The notes under the pieces: generated by a model
Seen by the model: only the letters and a program-made list of their open reading frames with translations
Database searches by the model: none
What the model was told of the DNA's origin: nothing
Shown here: piece by piece, positions 26,095 through 34,631 of the stretch
How positions within the stretch are numbered: position 1 is the stretch's first letter
Layout of the letters: each line of letters opens with the position of its first letter
Source of the DNA: Streptomyces sp. NBC_00078
GTDB lineage: Bacteria; Actinomycetota; Actinomycetes; Streptomycetales; Streptomycetaceae
DNA: 64,000 nucleotides
Direction of reading: 5' to 3'
NCBI RefSeq assembly: GCF_026343335.1
Contig: NZ_JAPELX010000001.1
Location: 5,828,001 to 5,892,000 of the forward strand
Position numbers and translations under genes: made by a program

Positions 26095-26859
26095 ATGACG
26101 TCACCCATCCTGGTCACGGGCGGCACGGGCACCCTCGGCTGCCATGTGGCCCCACTCCTGCAGGCGGCCGGCCGCGAGGCGCGCGTGCTGAGCCGGAACG
26201 CCCGCCCTGCGGCGAACGGCGTCGAGTACGTCGTCGGCGACCTACTGAAGGACGAGGGCATCGCGGCCGCCGTGGCCGGCACGGAGACCGTCCTGCACCT
26301 CGCGGGCGGCCAGAAGGGCGACGACGAGGCGACCCGTGCGCTGATCCGGGCGGCGCAGGCCTCGGGCGTCCGTCACCTGGTCTACATCTCGGTCATCGGC
26401 GCGGACCGCGTCCCGCTGGCCTGGTTGCGCACCAAGCTGGACTCCGAGCGCGCCGTCGCCGACTCGGGCATCCCGTGGACGACGTTGCGCGCGGCCCAGT
26501 TCCACGAGCTGACGTTGGCGATGGTGGAGAAGACGACGAAGCTCCCCGTCCTCCCGGCCCCCGGCGGCCTCCGCCTCCAGCCGGTCGACTCCCGCGAAGT
26601 CGCCGCCAGGCTGGTGGAGTTGACCCTGGGCAAACCCGCGGGCCCGGTCCCGGACATGGTTGGCCCCAGGCTCTACGACATCCCCGCCCTGGTCCGCCCG
26701 TACCTCGAACTCCGCGGCCGGCGCCCCCGCCCGAAGCTGCCCGTCCGCATCCCGGGGAAGGCGGGGCGGGCATACCGGGCGGGGGACAACCTCACGCTGG
26801 AGGGAGCGGAGGCCGGGAAGCGGACGTGGGAGGAGTTCCTGGCGGACCGTGTGGCCTGA
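26095..26859 (+). CDS. NmrA/SDR-like NAD(P)-binding protein
   Basis: 254 residues from ATG 26095, with GGAG 9 bp upstream. The N-terminal Rossmann motif is ILVTGGTGTLGCHV. Further segments are VLHLAGGQKGDDEATR, VYISVIGADRVPLAW with YISV in the SDR strand, and PWTTLRAAQFHE. It is an atypical extended SDR of the NmrA type, close to proteins annotated as NAD(P)H-binding or SDR family oxidoreductases. The normal YxxxK catalytic pair is not evident, so it may be a redox sensor or a reductase of unknown substrate. Confidence 0.87.
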   Translation: MTSPILVTGGTGTLGCHVAPLLQAAGREARVLSRNARPAANGVEYVVGDLLKDEGIAAAVAGTETVLHLAGGQKGDDEATRALIRAAQASGVRHLVYISVIGADRVPLAWLRTKLDSERAVADSGIPWTTLRAAQFHELTLAMVEKTTKLPVLPAPGGLRLQPVDSREVAARLVELTLGKPAGPVPDMVGPRLYDIPALVRPYLELRGRRPRPKLPVRIPGKAGRAYRAGDNLTLEGAEAGKRTWEEFLADRVA

Positions 26860-26877
26860 GCCGGAGGGCACCTTTCC

Positions 26878-27370
26878 TCAGGCCCGCAGTCCCGTGAGGC
26901 CGTCGTAGGCGGACATGACGATCTCCAACCCCCTGGTGTTGTCCGCCGGTTCGCGCATCTGGTTCGTCACGTAGGCCACCACCATCCGGGGCTCGGGCTC
27001 GATCATCACCAGCGAGCCGCCCCAGCCGCCCCACCCGTAGGTGCTGCCGAACAGCCCGTAGCCGAGGCCCCAGCGCATCGGCATGCCCAGGACCCGGTCG
27101 TCGCCGCTGAACTGTTCCTCCCGGGCCCGGTCACACCCCGCCTGTGACAGCACCCGCACCCCGCGCACCGCCCCTGCGCACGCCATCACCGACTGGGCGA
27201 GGGCGACCGAGCGGGCATTGCCGAATCCGCTCGCCGCGGGGATCTGCGCACGGCGCCAGGCGACGCTGTTGCCGTCGCGGAGCCGGATCCGGGTCCCGGC
27301 GGCCGTGTCGTTGCCGGTCCCGGTCCCGGGGCGCGGAATCGCTGAGAACCCTCGCGCGTTGAGGGGGGTG
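26878..27370 (-). pseudogene. C-terminal remnant of a serine hydrolase/class C beta-lactamase-like (S12) gene
   Basis: On the minus strand the sequence from about 27370 down to the stop at 26878 encodes WRRAQIPAASGFGNARSVA, VLGMPMRWGLGYGLFG, GWGGWGGSLVMIEPEPRMVV and AYVTNQM. These are the C-terminal landmarks of esterase/beta-lactamase family S12 proteins, including the HxG-equivalent G-W-G-G motif. The N-terminal two thirds with the catalytic SxxK and YxN are missing; msrA begins 70 bp away in the opposite direction. The open frame runs upstream through msrA antisense, which is not coding. Confidence 0.65.
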
Positions 27371-27442
27371 GGCATCAGATGCCGGTGGTGTACGAGCCGA
27401 GTAGCCCGAGTGATCACGCTGACAAGTATTGGAGGGGCCGCA

Positions 27443-27955
27443 ATGGCTGCGCAGACGCAGAGGGCCGTGCTGGCGGGCGGATGTTTCTGGGGGATGGAGG
27501 AGCTGATCCGCCGGCTCCCGGGCGTGACGGGGACCCGGGTCGGATACACCGGAGGCGACGTGCCGAACGCGACGTACCGTAACCACGGCACGCACGCCGA
27601 GGCCATTGAGATCCTTTTCGACCCCGAGAAGACCGACTTCCGCTCGCTCCTGGAGTTCTTCTTCCAGATCCACGACCCGAGCACCAGGAACCGCCAGGGC
27701 AACGACATCGGCCTCAGCTACCGCTCAGCGATCTACTACGTTGACGACGAGCAGAAGCGCATCGCCGAGGACACGATCGCGGACGTGGACGCCTCCGGAC
27801 TGTGGCCGGGCAAGGTCGTCACCGAGGTGGAGCCCGTCGGCCCCTTCTGGGAGGCCGAGCCCGAGCACCAGGACTACCTGCAGCGCTACCCGGACGGCTA
27901 CACCTGCCACTTCCCCCGCCCGGGATGGCGACTGCCCGCCCGCGCGGAGGGCTGA
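27443..27955 (+). CDS. msrA: Peptide-methionine (S)-S-oxide reductase MsrA
   Basis: 170 residues with a strong GGAGGGG ribosome-binding site. The active site is AGGCFWGMEE with the catalytic Cys. VGYTGGDVPNATY, HAEAIEI and FFFQIHDP are all canonical. It repairs methionine-S-sulfoxide in oxidised proteins. The C terminus holds one more Cys (GYTCHF) that could act as resolving residue. It is a stand-alone MsrA domain without MsrB. Confidence 0.94.
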   Translation: MAAQTQRAVLAGGCFWGMEELIRRLPGVTGTRVGYTGGDVPNATYRNHGTHAEAIEILFDPEKTDFRSLLEFFFQIHDPSTRNRQGNDIGLSYRSAIYYVDDEQKRIAEDTIADVDASGLWPGKVVTEVEPVGPFWEAEPEHQDYLQRYPDGYTCHFPRPGWRLPARAEG

Positions 27956-28165
27956 GCACGAGCACGAGACGGCTCGGCGCGAAGGTGGAACCCGACGGAC
28001 AGAGGTTCCCCGGCCGGGCCGTCCCTGCGTTCGCGGAGCCGGCGGTGCCCCTCAGCCGTCGGCCCGGGCGACACAGACCGGGCAGGCGACCCCGGTCCCG
28101 CCGACCCTGAGCTGCCCCCTGTGACGCCTGGTCCGGAGCCGGCTGCCGGCGGACGGACCGGTTCC

Positions 28166-28759
28166 TCATCCGCACACATGGGCGAGGAACTCCTCCCCGA
28201 CGGGATAGGGGCGTTCCTGGGGCAGCAGTCGGGAGGCGGAGGCCAGGTCGCCACCGCTGACCAGGCCGTGGATCTCGCGGGCGAGTGGGGTCACGTCGCG
28301 GATGGCGACCGTCCACTCGTCCGCGTAGCGCAGTGCGGCCTCACCCGACAGGCCGAGTTGCAGGGATCGGTAGGGCAGGGGCTGCAGGTGCAGGTCCCGT
28401 TCGGGGTCCCACTGCACGCGGGCCGGAGCGCGCTGCAACTGACGCTGCCAGGTGGCCCGGTCGGGGTGCACCTCGCGTACATAGCTCGACAGACACGCGT
28501 GGCGCAGCGCCCACTCGAAGCCATCCCGGCTGATCTCGACAGCGAGGACGGTCTCCTGCCCCTCCTTGGCACCCCAGCCGCAGCGATACATCATCCACAG
28601 GAACGACGGCTTGATCCACGTCATCCTGTCGCGCTTCCACGCAGCGGGGAAACGGCCGTCGCGGACGGCGGGCAGGCCGATCTCCGGGGAGTACGCCTGG
28701 TAGACAGTGATCGTGGAGTCGGCATAGGCCGCACGGATCCCTCGTTGCGGTTCTTCCAT
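28166..28759 (-). CDS. DUF4291 family protein
   Basis: 197 residues matching the DUF4291 pattern: RAAYADSTITVYQAYSPEIG, RMTWIKPSFLWMMYRCGW, GQETVLAVEISRDGFEWAL and LPYRSLQLGLSGEAALRY. No enzymatic function is known for the family. The start ATG 28759 gives MEEPQRGIRAAY. The region upstream to 29048 has no gene; it contains a C/A/T-biased stretch of repeated CAGCC units around 28970-29035. Confidence 0.82.
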   Translation of the reverse strand: MEEPQRGIRAAYADSTITVYQAYSPEIGLPAVRDGRFPAAWKRDRMTWIKPSFLWMMYRCGWGAKEGQETVLAVEISRDGFEWALRHACLSSYVREVHPDRATWQRQLQRAPARVQWDPERDLHLQPLPYRSLQLGLSGEAALRYADEWTVAIRDVTPLAREIHGLVSGGDLASASRLLPQERPYPVGEEFLAHVCG

Positions 28760-28964
28760 GGCGTACAGCTTGGGCTCGGCCGGTTCCGGCGGCCACTGAT
28801 TTTCGACCGTCCGCCGCGACGGAGAGCGCCGGCTGCAGCCAGGCGCCGGACGCGGTGCGATCTCCCACCGGACTGTGTGTCCCGGAAAGAGCCGCGCCTG
28901 GCGGGCCGGACGCCCGGCAGTGCGTCCGCCTCCGCGAGACCGGTGGCGGCCGGGCGCTCGCTCC

Positions 28965-29035
28965 CCTTCCCTTCCCAGCTCAACCCTTCCCAGCCAGCCC
29001 AGCCCAGCCCAGCATTTCCCAGCCCGGCCCGGTGG
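28965..29035. repeat. Low-complexity CAGCC/TTCCC-rich stretch
   Basis: CTTCCC and CAGCCCAGCC units recur over about 70 bp in the 290-bp gap between two minus-strand genes. I see no other feature in this gap. Confidence 0.6.
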
Positions 29036-29048
29036 CCCGCACGTCCGC

Positions 29049-30167
29049 TCAGTGCGGCAGCGTCGCCGGGCTGCCGCCGTTCGCCTCGTATCCCGCCACC
29101 GCCAGCGCCCGGTACACCGCGAACTCCGCGGCCGGGTCGGCGGACAGGGTCCAGGGGAGGGCCCCGATATGGCCGTCGATGTGTATGAGCTGGTTCATGG
29201 CCTCGGACCAGCGCTCGGCGCGGACGAGGAAGAAGACCAGGAGATGGCGTACGTGCGCCAGCATCGGGTCGTCGGGGCGGGCCGAGTGGACGGCGTGGAG
29301 CGCGCCGTGGATCGCCTTCGTCACGACCTCGCTCTGGTAGAAGCTCCTGACGAAATTCACCTCGGGAAGGTGCTCGAAGACCGCGAACAGGGGCATGGCC
29401 GCGAGGAGCGAGCCCTGGGGAGCCCGCGCGGCCGCCGCCTCAGCGAAGGAGTACGCCAGCTCCCGCGAGCCGTGCCACTTCTCGCACCAGTAGTGCAGGG
29501 CGGCCAGGTGGGCGCCCATGTGCGTGGGCGCGCGGTCGAGGATCTTCAGCCACAGCTGCTCGAACTCCGGCTGGGAGTAGGCCAGTCCACGGGCCACCGA
29601 CAGCTCGACGATGTACGGGATCGGGTCGCCGGGAGCGAGCAGCGCCGCATCGCCGCAGGCCGCCCTCGACTCCTCCATGATGATCCGGAACTCGTCCGTG
29701 CCCGGCGTGGACGTCCGCCATGCCTGCTGGACCAGGAACTCCGCGTGCACCGCCGCGCCGCCAGCGTCCTTGGGCTGCTCGGCCCGCCACACCCGCAGCC
29801 ACTGCCCGCCCGGTGTCTCGCTCACCCCGCCCGGCCGCTGCTGCAGCTCCAACGACGCGGCGCCCGCGAAAGCCTGCACACGCTGCCAGCGCAGCTCACC
29901 CTCGGCCTCCGTGCCCGCCAGCAGCTGGGCTGCCGCGCGGTAGTCCTGTGTGCGCTGCACCAGGTCCAGGACGTCCAGCAGGTCGAGGTCGGGTCCGGGC
30001 AGGCGGATGTCCATCTCCTCCTCGCGCACGAAGCCGTAGTTCGCGGGGTCGGCGGCGTCCGGATGGCCGGCCGGAACCTGCTCGATCATGCCCCGCCTGC
30101 GCCGCATGACCGGGAGCAGCACGAAGCCGAGCATGACCAGCGCGATCAGGACCCAGAGAAATTCCAT
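29049..30167 (-). CDS. Membrane-anchored protein of unknown function
   Basis: 372 residues. One N-terminal membrane helix (MEFLWVLIALVMLGFVLLPV) is followed by a basic RRRR stop-transfer, so the rest is cytoplasmic. The soluble part is mostly helical, with many Trp/Ala/Leu-rich segments resembling degenerate TPR-like helical hairpins (about 55-360). I know of no described function. It is divergent from metB across a 160-bp gap; conserved pairing with metB is possible but untested. Confidence 0.8.
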   Translation of the reverse strand: MEFLWVLIALVMLGFVLLPVMRRRRGMIEQVPAGHPDAADPANYGFVREEEMDIRLPGPDLDLLDVLDLVQRTQDYRAAAQLLAGTEAEGELRWQRVQAFAGAASLELQQRPGGVSETPGGQWLRVWRAEQPKDAGGAAVHAEFLVQQAWRTSTPGTDEFRIIMEESRAACGDAALLAPGDPIPYIVELSVARGLAYSQPEFEQLWLKILDRAPTHMGAHLAALHYWCEKWHGSRELAYSFAEAAAARAPQGSLLAAMPLFAVFEHLPEVNFVRSFYQSEVVTKAIHGALHAVHSARPDDPMLAHVRHLLVFFLVRAERWSEAMNQLIHIDGHIGALPWTLSADPAAEFAVYRALAVAGYEANGGSPATLPH

Positions 30168-30328
30168 GGCTCAAGCGTTCCAGACGCCACCGACAATTGG
30201 CCAACCCGGTCGGCGCCCTGTGGAAAACTCCGGGGCCCGGCGCCTCGACCGAGGGAAATCCCGCCGGTACGGCCTCCCGAGCCCCGCCGTCCGACACCCG
30301 CGCCGCGAGCGCACTACCCTCGGTGCCC

Positions 30329-31483
30329 ATGAGCGACAGGCACATCAGTCAGCACTTCGAGACCCTCGCGATCCACGCGGGCAACACCGCCGATCCCCTC
30401 ACCGGCGCGGTCGTCCCGCCGATCTACCAGGTCTCGACCTACAAGCAGGACGGCGTCGGCGGCCTGCGCGGCGGCTACGAGTACAGCCGTAGCGCCAACC
30501 CCACCAGGACCGCCCTGGAAGAGAACCTCGCAGCCCTTGAGGGCGGCCGCCGAGGTCTCGCGTTCGCGTCCGGACTGGCGGCCGAGGACTGCCTGTTGCG
30601 GACGCTGCTCAGCCCCGGTGACCACGTGGTCATCCCCAACGACGCGTACGGCGGCACGTTCCGGCTGTTCGCGAAGGTCGTCGCCCGGTGGGGGGTGGAG
30701 TGGTCGGTCGCCGACACCAGCGATCCGTCCGCCGTGCGGGCCGCCATCACCCCGAAGACCAAGGCCGTGTGGGTGGAGACCCCCTCCAACCCGCTGCTCG
30801 GCATCACCGACATCGCCGCGGTCGCCCAGATCGCCCGGGACGCGGGCGCGAAGCTCGTCGTCGACAACACCTTCGCCACGCCGTACCTGCAGCAGCCGCT
30901 GGCCCTCGGCGCGGACGTCGTCGTGCACTCCCTGACCAAGTACATGGGCGGCCACTCCGACGTCGTCGGCGGTGCGCTGATCGCCGCCGACGAAACACTC
31001 GGCGAGGAGCTGGCCTTCCACCAGAACGCGATGGGCGCCGTCGCCGGTCCCTTCGACTCGTGGCTGGTCCTGCGCGGCGCCAAGACGCTCTCGGTGCGCA
31101 TGGACCGGCATAGCGAGAACGCCACCAGGGTCGCCGACATGCTGACCCGGCACGCGCGCGTGTCGAAGGTCCTCTACCCGGGGCTGCCCGAGCACCCGGG
31201 CCACGAGGTCGCCGCCAAGCAGATGCGGGCCTTCGGCGGCATGGTCTCCTTCCAGGTCGAGGGCGGCGAGGAGGCGGCCGTCGAGGTCTGCAACCGCACC
31301 AAGGTGTTCACCCTCGGCGAGTCCCTGGGCGGCGTCGAGTCGCTCGTCGAGCACCCCGGGCGCATGACGCACGCGTCGGTGGTCGGCTCGGCCCTCGAGG
31401 TGCCCGGCGATCTCGTACGGCTCTCCGTGGGCATCGAGAACGTCGACGATCTACTGCAGGACCTGCAGCAGGCGCTCGCCTAG
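30329..31483 (+). CDS. metB: Cystathionine gamma-synthase (Cys/Met metabolism PLP enzyme)
   Basis: 384 residues. PLP-dependent gamma-replacement of O-acylhomoserine with cysteine to give cystathionine, or the reverse gamma-lyase reaction; sequence alone does not settle the direction. The landmarks are complete: the N-terminal tetramer contact YEYSRSANPTR, VDNTFATPYLQQPL, the PLP-Lys segment HSLTKYMGGHSDVVGG, and the C-terminal SLGGVESLVEHPGRMTH. A TACCCT hexamer ends nine bases before the ATG and no ribosome-binding site is seen, so the mRNA may be leaderless. Confidence 0.92.
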   Translation: MSDRHISQHFETLAIHAGNTADPLTGAVVPPIYQVSTYKQDGVGGLRGGYEYSRSANPTRTALEENLAALEGGRRGLAFASGLAAEDCLLRTLLSPGDHVVIPNDAYGGTFRLFAKVVARWGVEWSVADTSDPSAVRAAITPKTKAVWVETPSNPLLGITDIAAVAQIARDAGAKLVVDNTFATPYLQQPLALGADVVVHSLTKYMGGHSDVVGGALIAADETLGEELAFHQNAMGAVAGPFDSWLVLRGAKTLSVRMDRHSENATRVADMLTRHARVSKVLYPGLPEHPGHEVAAKQMRAFGGMVSFQVEGGEEAAVEVCNRTKVFTLGESLGGVESLVEHPGRMTHASVVGSALEVPGDLVRLSVGIENVDDLLQDLQQALA

Positions 31484-31582
31484 GACCTGCCGTTCGGATG
31501 AGGTCGGCCGTGAGGAACAGTTCCCTCCGGCCGACCGCGACTCCGGCATGATCCAGACGACGGGTCCTGGCAGAGGGGCCGC

Positions 31583-31831
31583 TCACCAGCCCGTGTACGG
31601 GGGAGTCGTCTGCGAGGGCGGCTCCACCCACGGGCGGGCCATCATCGCCCAGACGACGAACGCCACGGTCGCGGCGCACAGCAGCAGCCACAACAGCCTG
31701 CGGGCGACCGTCCGGCGGCGCAGTCCGCGGGCACCGCGGCGCAGGACGTCCCCGTACAGCTCCGGAGGCACCGGCGGCGGGACCCGCTCCATGATCCGCC
31801 GTGCGGCGGCCTCGCGCTCCGCCCGGTTCAT
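31583..31831 (-). CDS. Small single-pass membrane protein paired with the sigma factor
   Basis: 82 residues from ATG 31831, with AGGAGG 5 bp upstream. A charged N-terminal half (NRAEREAAARRIMERV) and a basic RRRTVARR precede one membrane helix, LLWLLLCAATVAFVVWAMMA. A short Pro-rich outer tail ends PPYTGW. It starts 25 bp after the sigma-factor stop, so the two are co-transcribed. By analogy with ECF systems it could be a membrane partner or anti-sigma factor, but it lacks a zinc-binding HxxxCxxC motif, so this is inference. Confidence 0.72.
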   Translation of the reverse strand: MNRAEREAAARRIMERVPPPVPPELYGDVLRRGARGLRRRTVARRLLWLLLCAATVAFVVWAMMARPWVEPPSQTTPPYTGW

Positions 31832-31856
31832 GTGCGCCTCCTGTCGCGTGCGCGCC

Positions 31857-32360
31857 TCATGACGGCGCCACCTTCGCCCCCGTGACCGCCGGTGCGGGAT
31901 GGCGGGGTGGATGCAGCAGCGTGGCCGTCGCCCGCTCGCAGATCGTGCGGACGCGTTCCGTGGGCAGGCCGAGCAGCGCCGCCGTCTGCTCCTCGGCGAC
32001 ACCCTCGTACAGCCTGAGAACCAGGATCAGGCGCTCCTGCGGCACGAGCCGGCCCAGCGGACTGTCGGGATGCGCGCGGGCCCGGCCGAAACCGCCGTAC
32101 TGGTGCCATGCCGCGCGCGCGAAGCGGGTGGCCAGGTACTGGCGGGCGCGGTCGTACGGGTCCTCGCCGCGCAGCCGGTGCCAGTGCACGTACGTGTGAG
32201 CGAGGGCCAGGGTCAGCAGGCGCCGCGCGCGCGGGTTGTCGTCCGGCGCCTCCGCCGTGAGCAGCGTGGCGGCATGCAGCAGCCGCCCTGCCGCGCCCGC
32301 GACGAACGCCTCGAACTCCCGGGCCCGGCGGGCGCCTTGGGACGCCTGCCGTTGTCGCAC
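31857..32360 (-). CDS. SigE-family ECF-like sigma factor
   Basis: 167 residues. The N-terminal part (REFEAFVAGAAGRLLHAATLLT, then ALAHTYVHWHRLRGEDPYDRA) corresponds to region 2 of the actinobacterial SigE-family (TIGR02983-like) sigma factors. The C-terminal part, LGRLVPQERLILVLRLYEGV then AEEQTAALLGLPTERVRTIC, is region 4. Region 2 looks somewhat degenerate in its -10 recognition helix. It would direct RNA polymerase to specific promoters; targets are unknown. The partner gene downstream encodes a small membrane protein. Confidence 0.8.
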   Translation of the reverse strand: MRQRQASQGARRAREFEAFVAGAAGRLLHAATLLTAEAPDDNPRARRLLTLALAHTYVHWHRLRGEDPYDRARQYLATRFARAAWHQYGGFGRARAHPDSPLGRLVPQERLILVLRLYEGVAEEQTAALLGLPTERVRTICERATATLLHPPRHPAPAVTGAKVAPS

Positions 32361-32535
32361 CCTGCGCCTCCCGCCTGCCGCGACCCTGACCGGTCGGGGA
32401 CCCGGCCGCGTACGGGATGCTGAACCGCGTACGACGGGGACCCCGTCTCATATGAGGCCAGGGGCGCCCTGTCGGTCAAGAGCCACGCAGCACGCGCGCG
32501 GTGACGGCCGGCCGCGGCACGCGCGTGGACGCCGC

Positions 32536-33060
32536 CTACGAGGCGGTCGGCGCCTCGGACCCCGGTACTCCGGGCGCAGCCATCCGGGAGGAGAGCGCGG
32601 TGTTGAAGCGCGTGAGGAGCGTGCAGAACGTCTCGCGCTCCTCCGGCGCCCAGTCGTGTGTCAGCTCGGCCATCAGCTGGCGCCGGGACGATCGCACTTC
32701 CTCCAGCCGGGACAGCCCGCGCGGCGACAGCTGAAGGACCACGGCACGCCCGTCCTCGGGGTGCGAGGTGCGCTTGACGAGCCCGGTGTCGACGAGCGGA
32801 GCCACCTGCCGGGTGACCGTCGACGAGTCGATGCCCATGCTCGCCGCGAGCGCCTTGACACCCATGGGGCCCTCTTTGTCGAGGCGGTTGAGCAGCAGGT
32901 ATGCGGCGCGGTCCATGGAGTTGCGTACCTGCCCGACCCCGCCGAGCCGGGTCTGTTCGGCACGGCGGGCGAACACCGCCACCTCGTGCTGCAGCGTGTC
33001 GAGGAGACCGCTGTCACCGACGGTCGTCATGTCCATCGACATTTCAGGTGTTGTGGGCAT
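32536..33060 (-). CDS. MarR-family transcriptional regulator
   Basis: 174 residues with a winged helix: AYLLLNRLDKEGPMGVKALAASM, then IDSSTVTRQVAPLVDTGLVK, and the wing RTSHPEDGRAVVLQLSPRG. It is divergent from the threonine ammonia-lyase gene, with 148 bp between the starts. MarR proteins usually repress their own and a neighbouring gene in response to small aromatic or oxidant signals; the target here could be ilvA or an unlinked gene. Confidence 0.92.
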   Translation of the reverse strand: MPTTPEMSMDMTTVGDSGLLDTLQHEVAVFARRAEQTRLGGVGQVRNSMDRAAYLLLNRLDKEGPMGVKALAASMGIDSSTVTRQVAPLVDTGLVKRTSHPEDGRAVVLQLSPRGLSRLEEVRSSRRQLMAELTHDWAPEERETFCTLLTRFNTALSSRMAAPGVPGSEAPTAS

Positions 33061-33208
33061 GGCCGGAGGCTCACTTCATGAAGGGGGTCCTGGAATAATG
33101 GGGGACAGAGTACGCGGCCGGGGGGCAGGGTGTACCGGCGCTGCGCAAACCAGTCTCGGAGGTTGGTCACAGCGGTCGTGTGTGCCTGTGAACTGCGATG
33201 CTTGAGTC

Positions 33209-34438
33209 ATGAGCTACAGCACGGCTGACTCCTTTCGGCCCGTGACCCTCGACGATGTGCGGGGGGCGCAGAAGATGCTCTCGGGTGTGGCGCGGGTGAC
33301 GGCGATGGAGGGCAGCAGGCACCTGTCCCAGCTGGTGGGCGCGCCGGTGCACTTCAAGTGCGAGAACCTCCAGCGGACGGGTTCGTTCAAGCTGCGGGGT
33401 GCCTACGTCCGGATCGCCGGACTGCTGCCGGAGGAGCGGGCCGCCGGGGTCGTCGCGGCGAGCGCCGGCAACCACGCGCAGGGCGTCGCTCTCGCGTCCT
33501 CGCTGCTCGGCGTGCGGGCGACGGTCTTCATGCCGAAGGGCGCCCCGCTGCCCAAGATCAGCGCCACGCGCGAGTACGGCGCCGAGGTGCGCCTGCACGG
33601 GCAGGTGGTCGACGAGACGCTCGCCGCCGCACAGGAGCACGCGGCCGAGACGGGCGCGGTGTTCATCCACCCCTTCGACCACCCCGACATCATCGCGGGC
33701 CAGGGCACGGTCGGACTGGAGATCCTGGAGCACTGCCCGGAGGTCCGCACGATCGTCGTCGGCATCGGCGGAGGAGGTCTCGCGGCCGGCATCGCGACCG
33801 CGGTGAAGGCGCTGCGGCCGGACGTGCGGATCGTGGGCGTGCAGGCCGAGGGCGCCGCGGCCTATCCGCCCTCGATCGCGGCCGGGCGTCCGATGTCGAT
33901 CGAGAACCCGGCGACCATGGCCGACGGCATCAAGGTCGGGCGGCCCGGCAACGTGCCCTTCGGCATCATCCGCGAGCTGATGGACGAGGTCCGCACGGTC
34001 TCCGAGGACGAGCTGGCCACCGCGCTCCTGCTGTGCCTGGAGCGGGCCAAGCTGGTCGTCGAACCGGCCGGTGCGAGCCCGGTGGCGGCGCTGCTGAGCG
34101 AGCCGGGGGCCTTCGAGGGCCCGGTGGTGGCGGTGCTGTCCGGTGGCAACGTCGACCCGCTGCTGATGCAGCGCGTCCTGCGGCACGGCATGTCCGCGCA
34201 GGGCCGCTACCTGGCCGTACGGCTGCGGCTGACGGACCGGCCGGGCGCGCTCGCCACACTTCTCGGGGTGTTGTCAGTGGTGGACGCTAACGTCCTCGAT
34301 GTGAGTCACGTCCGGACCGATCCGCGGCTCGGGCTCACGGAGGCGGAGGTCGAGCTGCACCTGGAGACGAAGGGGCCGGAGCACTGCGCCGAGGTCGGCC
34401 GGGCCCTGCGCGAGGCGGGTCACACGGTCATCGGCTGA
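33209..34438 (+). CDS. ilvA: Threonine ammonia-lyase with ACT domain
   Basis: 409 residues. PLP-dependent conversion of threonine to 2-oxobutyrate. The PLP Lys lies in TGSFKLRGAYVR, then SAGNHAQGVALAS, the phosphate-binding glycine loop VGIGGGGLAAG, and VLSGGNVDP. A single C-terminal ACT domain starts at about 328 (YLAVRLRLTDRPGALATLLG). The short one-ACT form is that of the tdcB/YkgC-like group, often catabolic and allosteric. In Streptomyces it supplies 2-oxobutyrate for isoleucine and propionyl-CoA. Confidence 0.93.
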   Translation: MSYSTADSFRPVTLDDVRGAQKMLSGVARVTAMEGSRHLSQLVGAPVHFKCENLQRTGSFKLRGAYVRIAGLLPEERAAGVVAASAGNHAQGVALASSLLGVRATVFMPKGAPLPKISATREYGAEVRLHGQVVDETLAAAQEHAAETGAVFIHPFDHPDIIAGQGTVGLEILEHCPEVRTIVVGIGGGGLAAGIATAVKALRPDVRIVGVQAEGAAAYPPSIAAGRPMSIENPATMADGIKVGRPGNVPFGIIRELMDEVRTVSEDELATALLLCLERAKLVVEPAGASPVAALLSEPGAFEGPVVAVLSGGNVDPLLMQRVLRHGMSAQGRYLAVRLRLTDRPGALATLLGVLSVVDANVLDVSHVRTDPRLGLTEAEVELHLETKGPEHCAEVGRALREAGHTVIG

Positions 34439-34490
34439 GGTGCCGGACGCCCGTACTCAAGCGGAACGCCCAGCTCAGGGGCTCTTCGTC

Positions 34491-34532
34491 ACTCGATCGA
34501 GTAAATACATTGAGAGACGCGATACATCGCGT
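34491..34532. promoter_or_regulatory. Two palindromes upstream of the ABC exporter operon
   Basis: ACTCGATCGAGT (34491-34502) is a perfect 12-bp dyad. ACGCGAT-AC-ATCGCGT (34517-34532) has perfect 7-bp arms. Both lie about 100-140 bp before the ATPase start and are candidate operators for a TetR- or PadR-like repressor that is not encoded beside the operon. Confidence 0.5.
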
Positions 34533-34631
34533 TACGGTGTGTCCTGTGACCGTCCGCCGAGACATCGTCAGGCGGAGCGAAACGCGCAAATCTAGGCTTT
34601 TCGAAGAATCCCCGACGACGTGGAGACTCAT

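Noticed and set aside
25860..26897. A 397-codon plus-strand frame overlapping the S51 remnant and the NmrA-like gene
   Set aside because: It changes from Ser/Thr-rich to Arg/Pro-rich composition and lies out of frame with the clear NmrA coding sequence.
28965..29035. Possible CRISPR-like array from repeated CAGCC units
   Set aside because: The units are 5-6 bp without spacers of constant length; this is low-complexity DNA.
28759..29048. A small secreted protein gene in the gap upstream of DUF4291
   Set aside because: Open frames there are Arg/Ser/Pro shadows with no signal peptide or ribosome-binding site.
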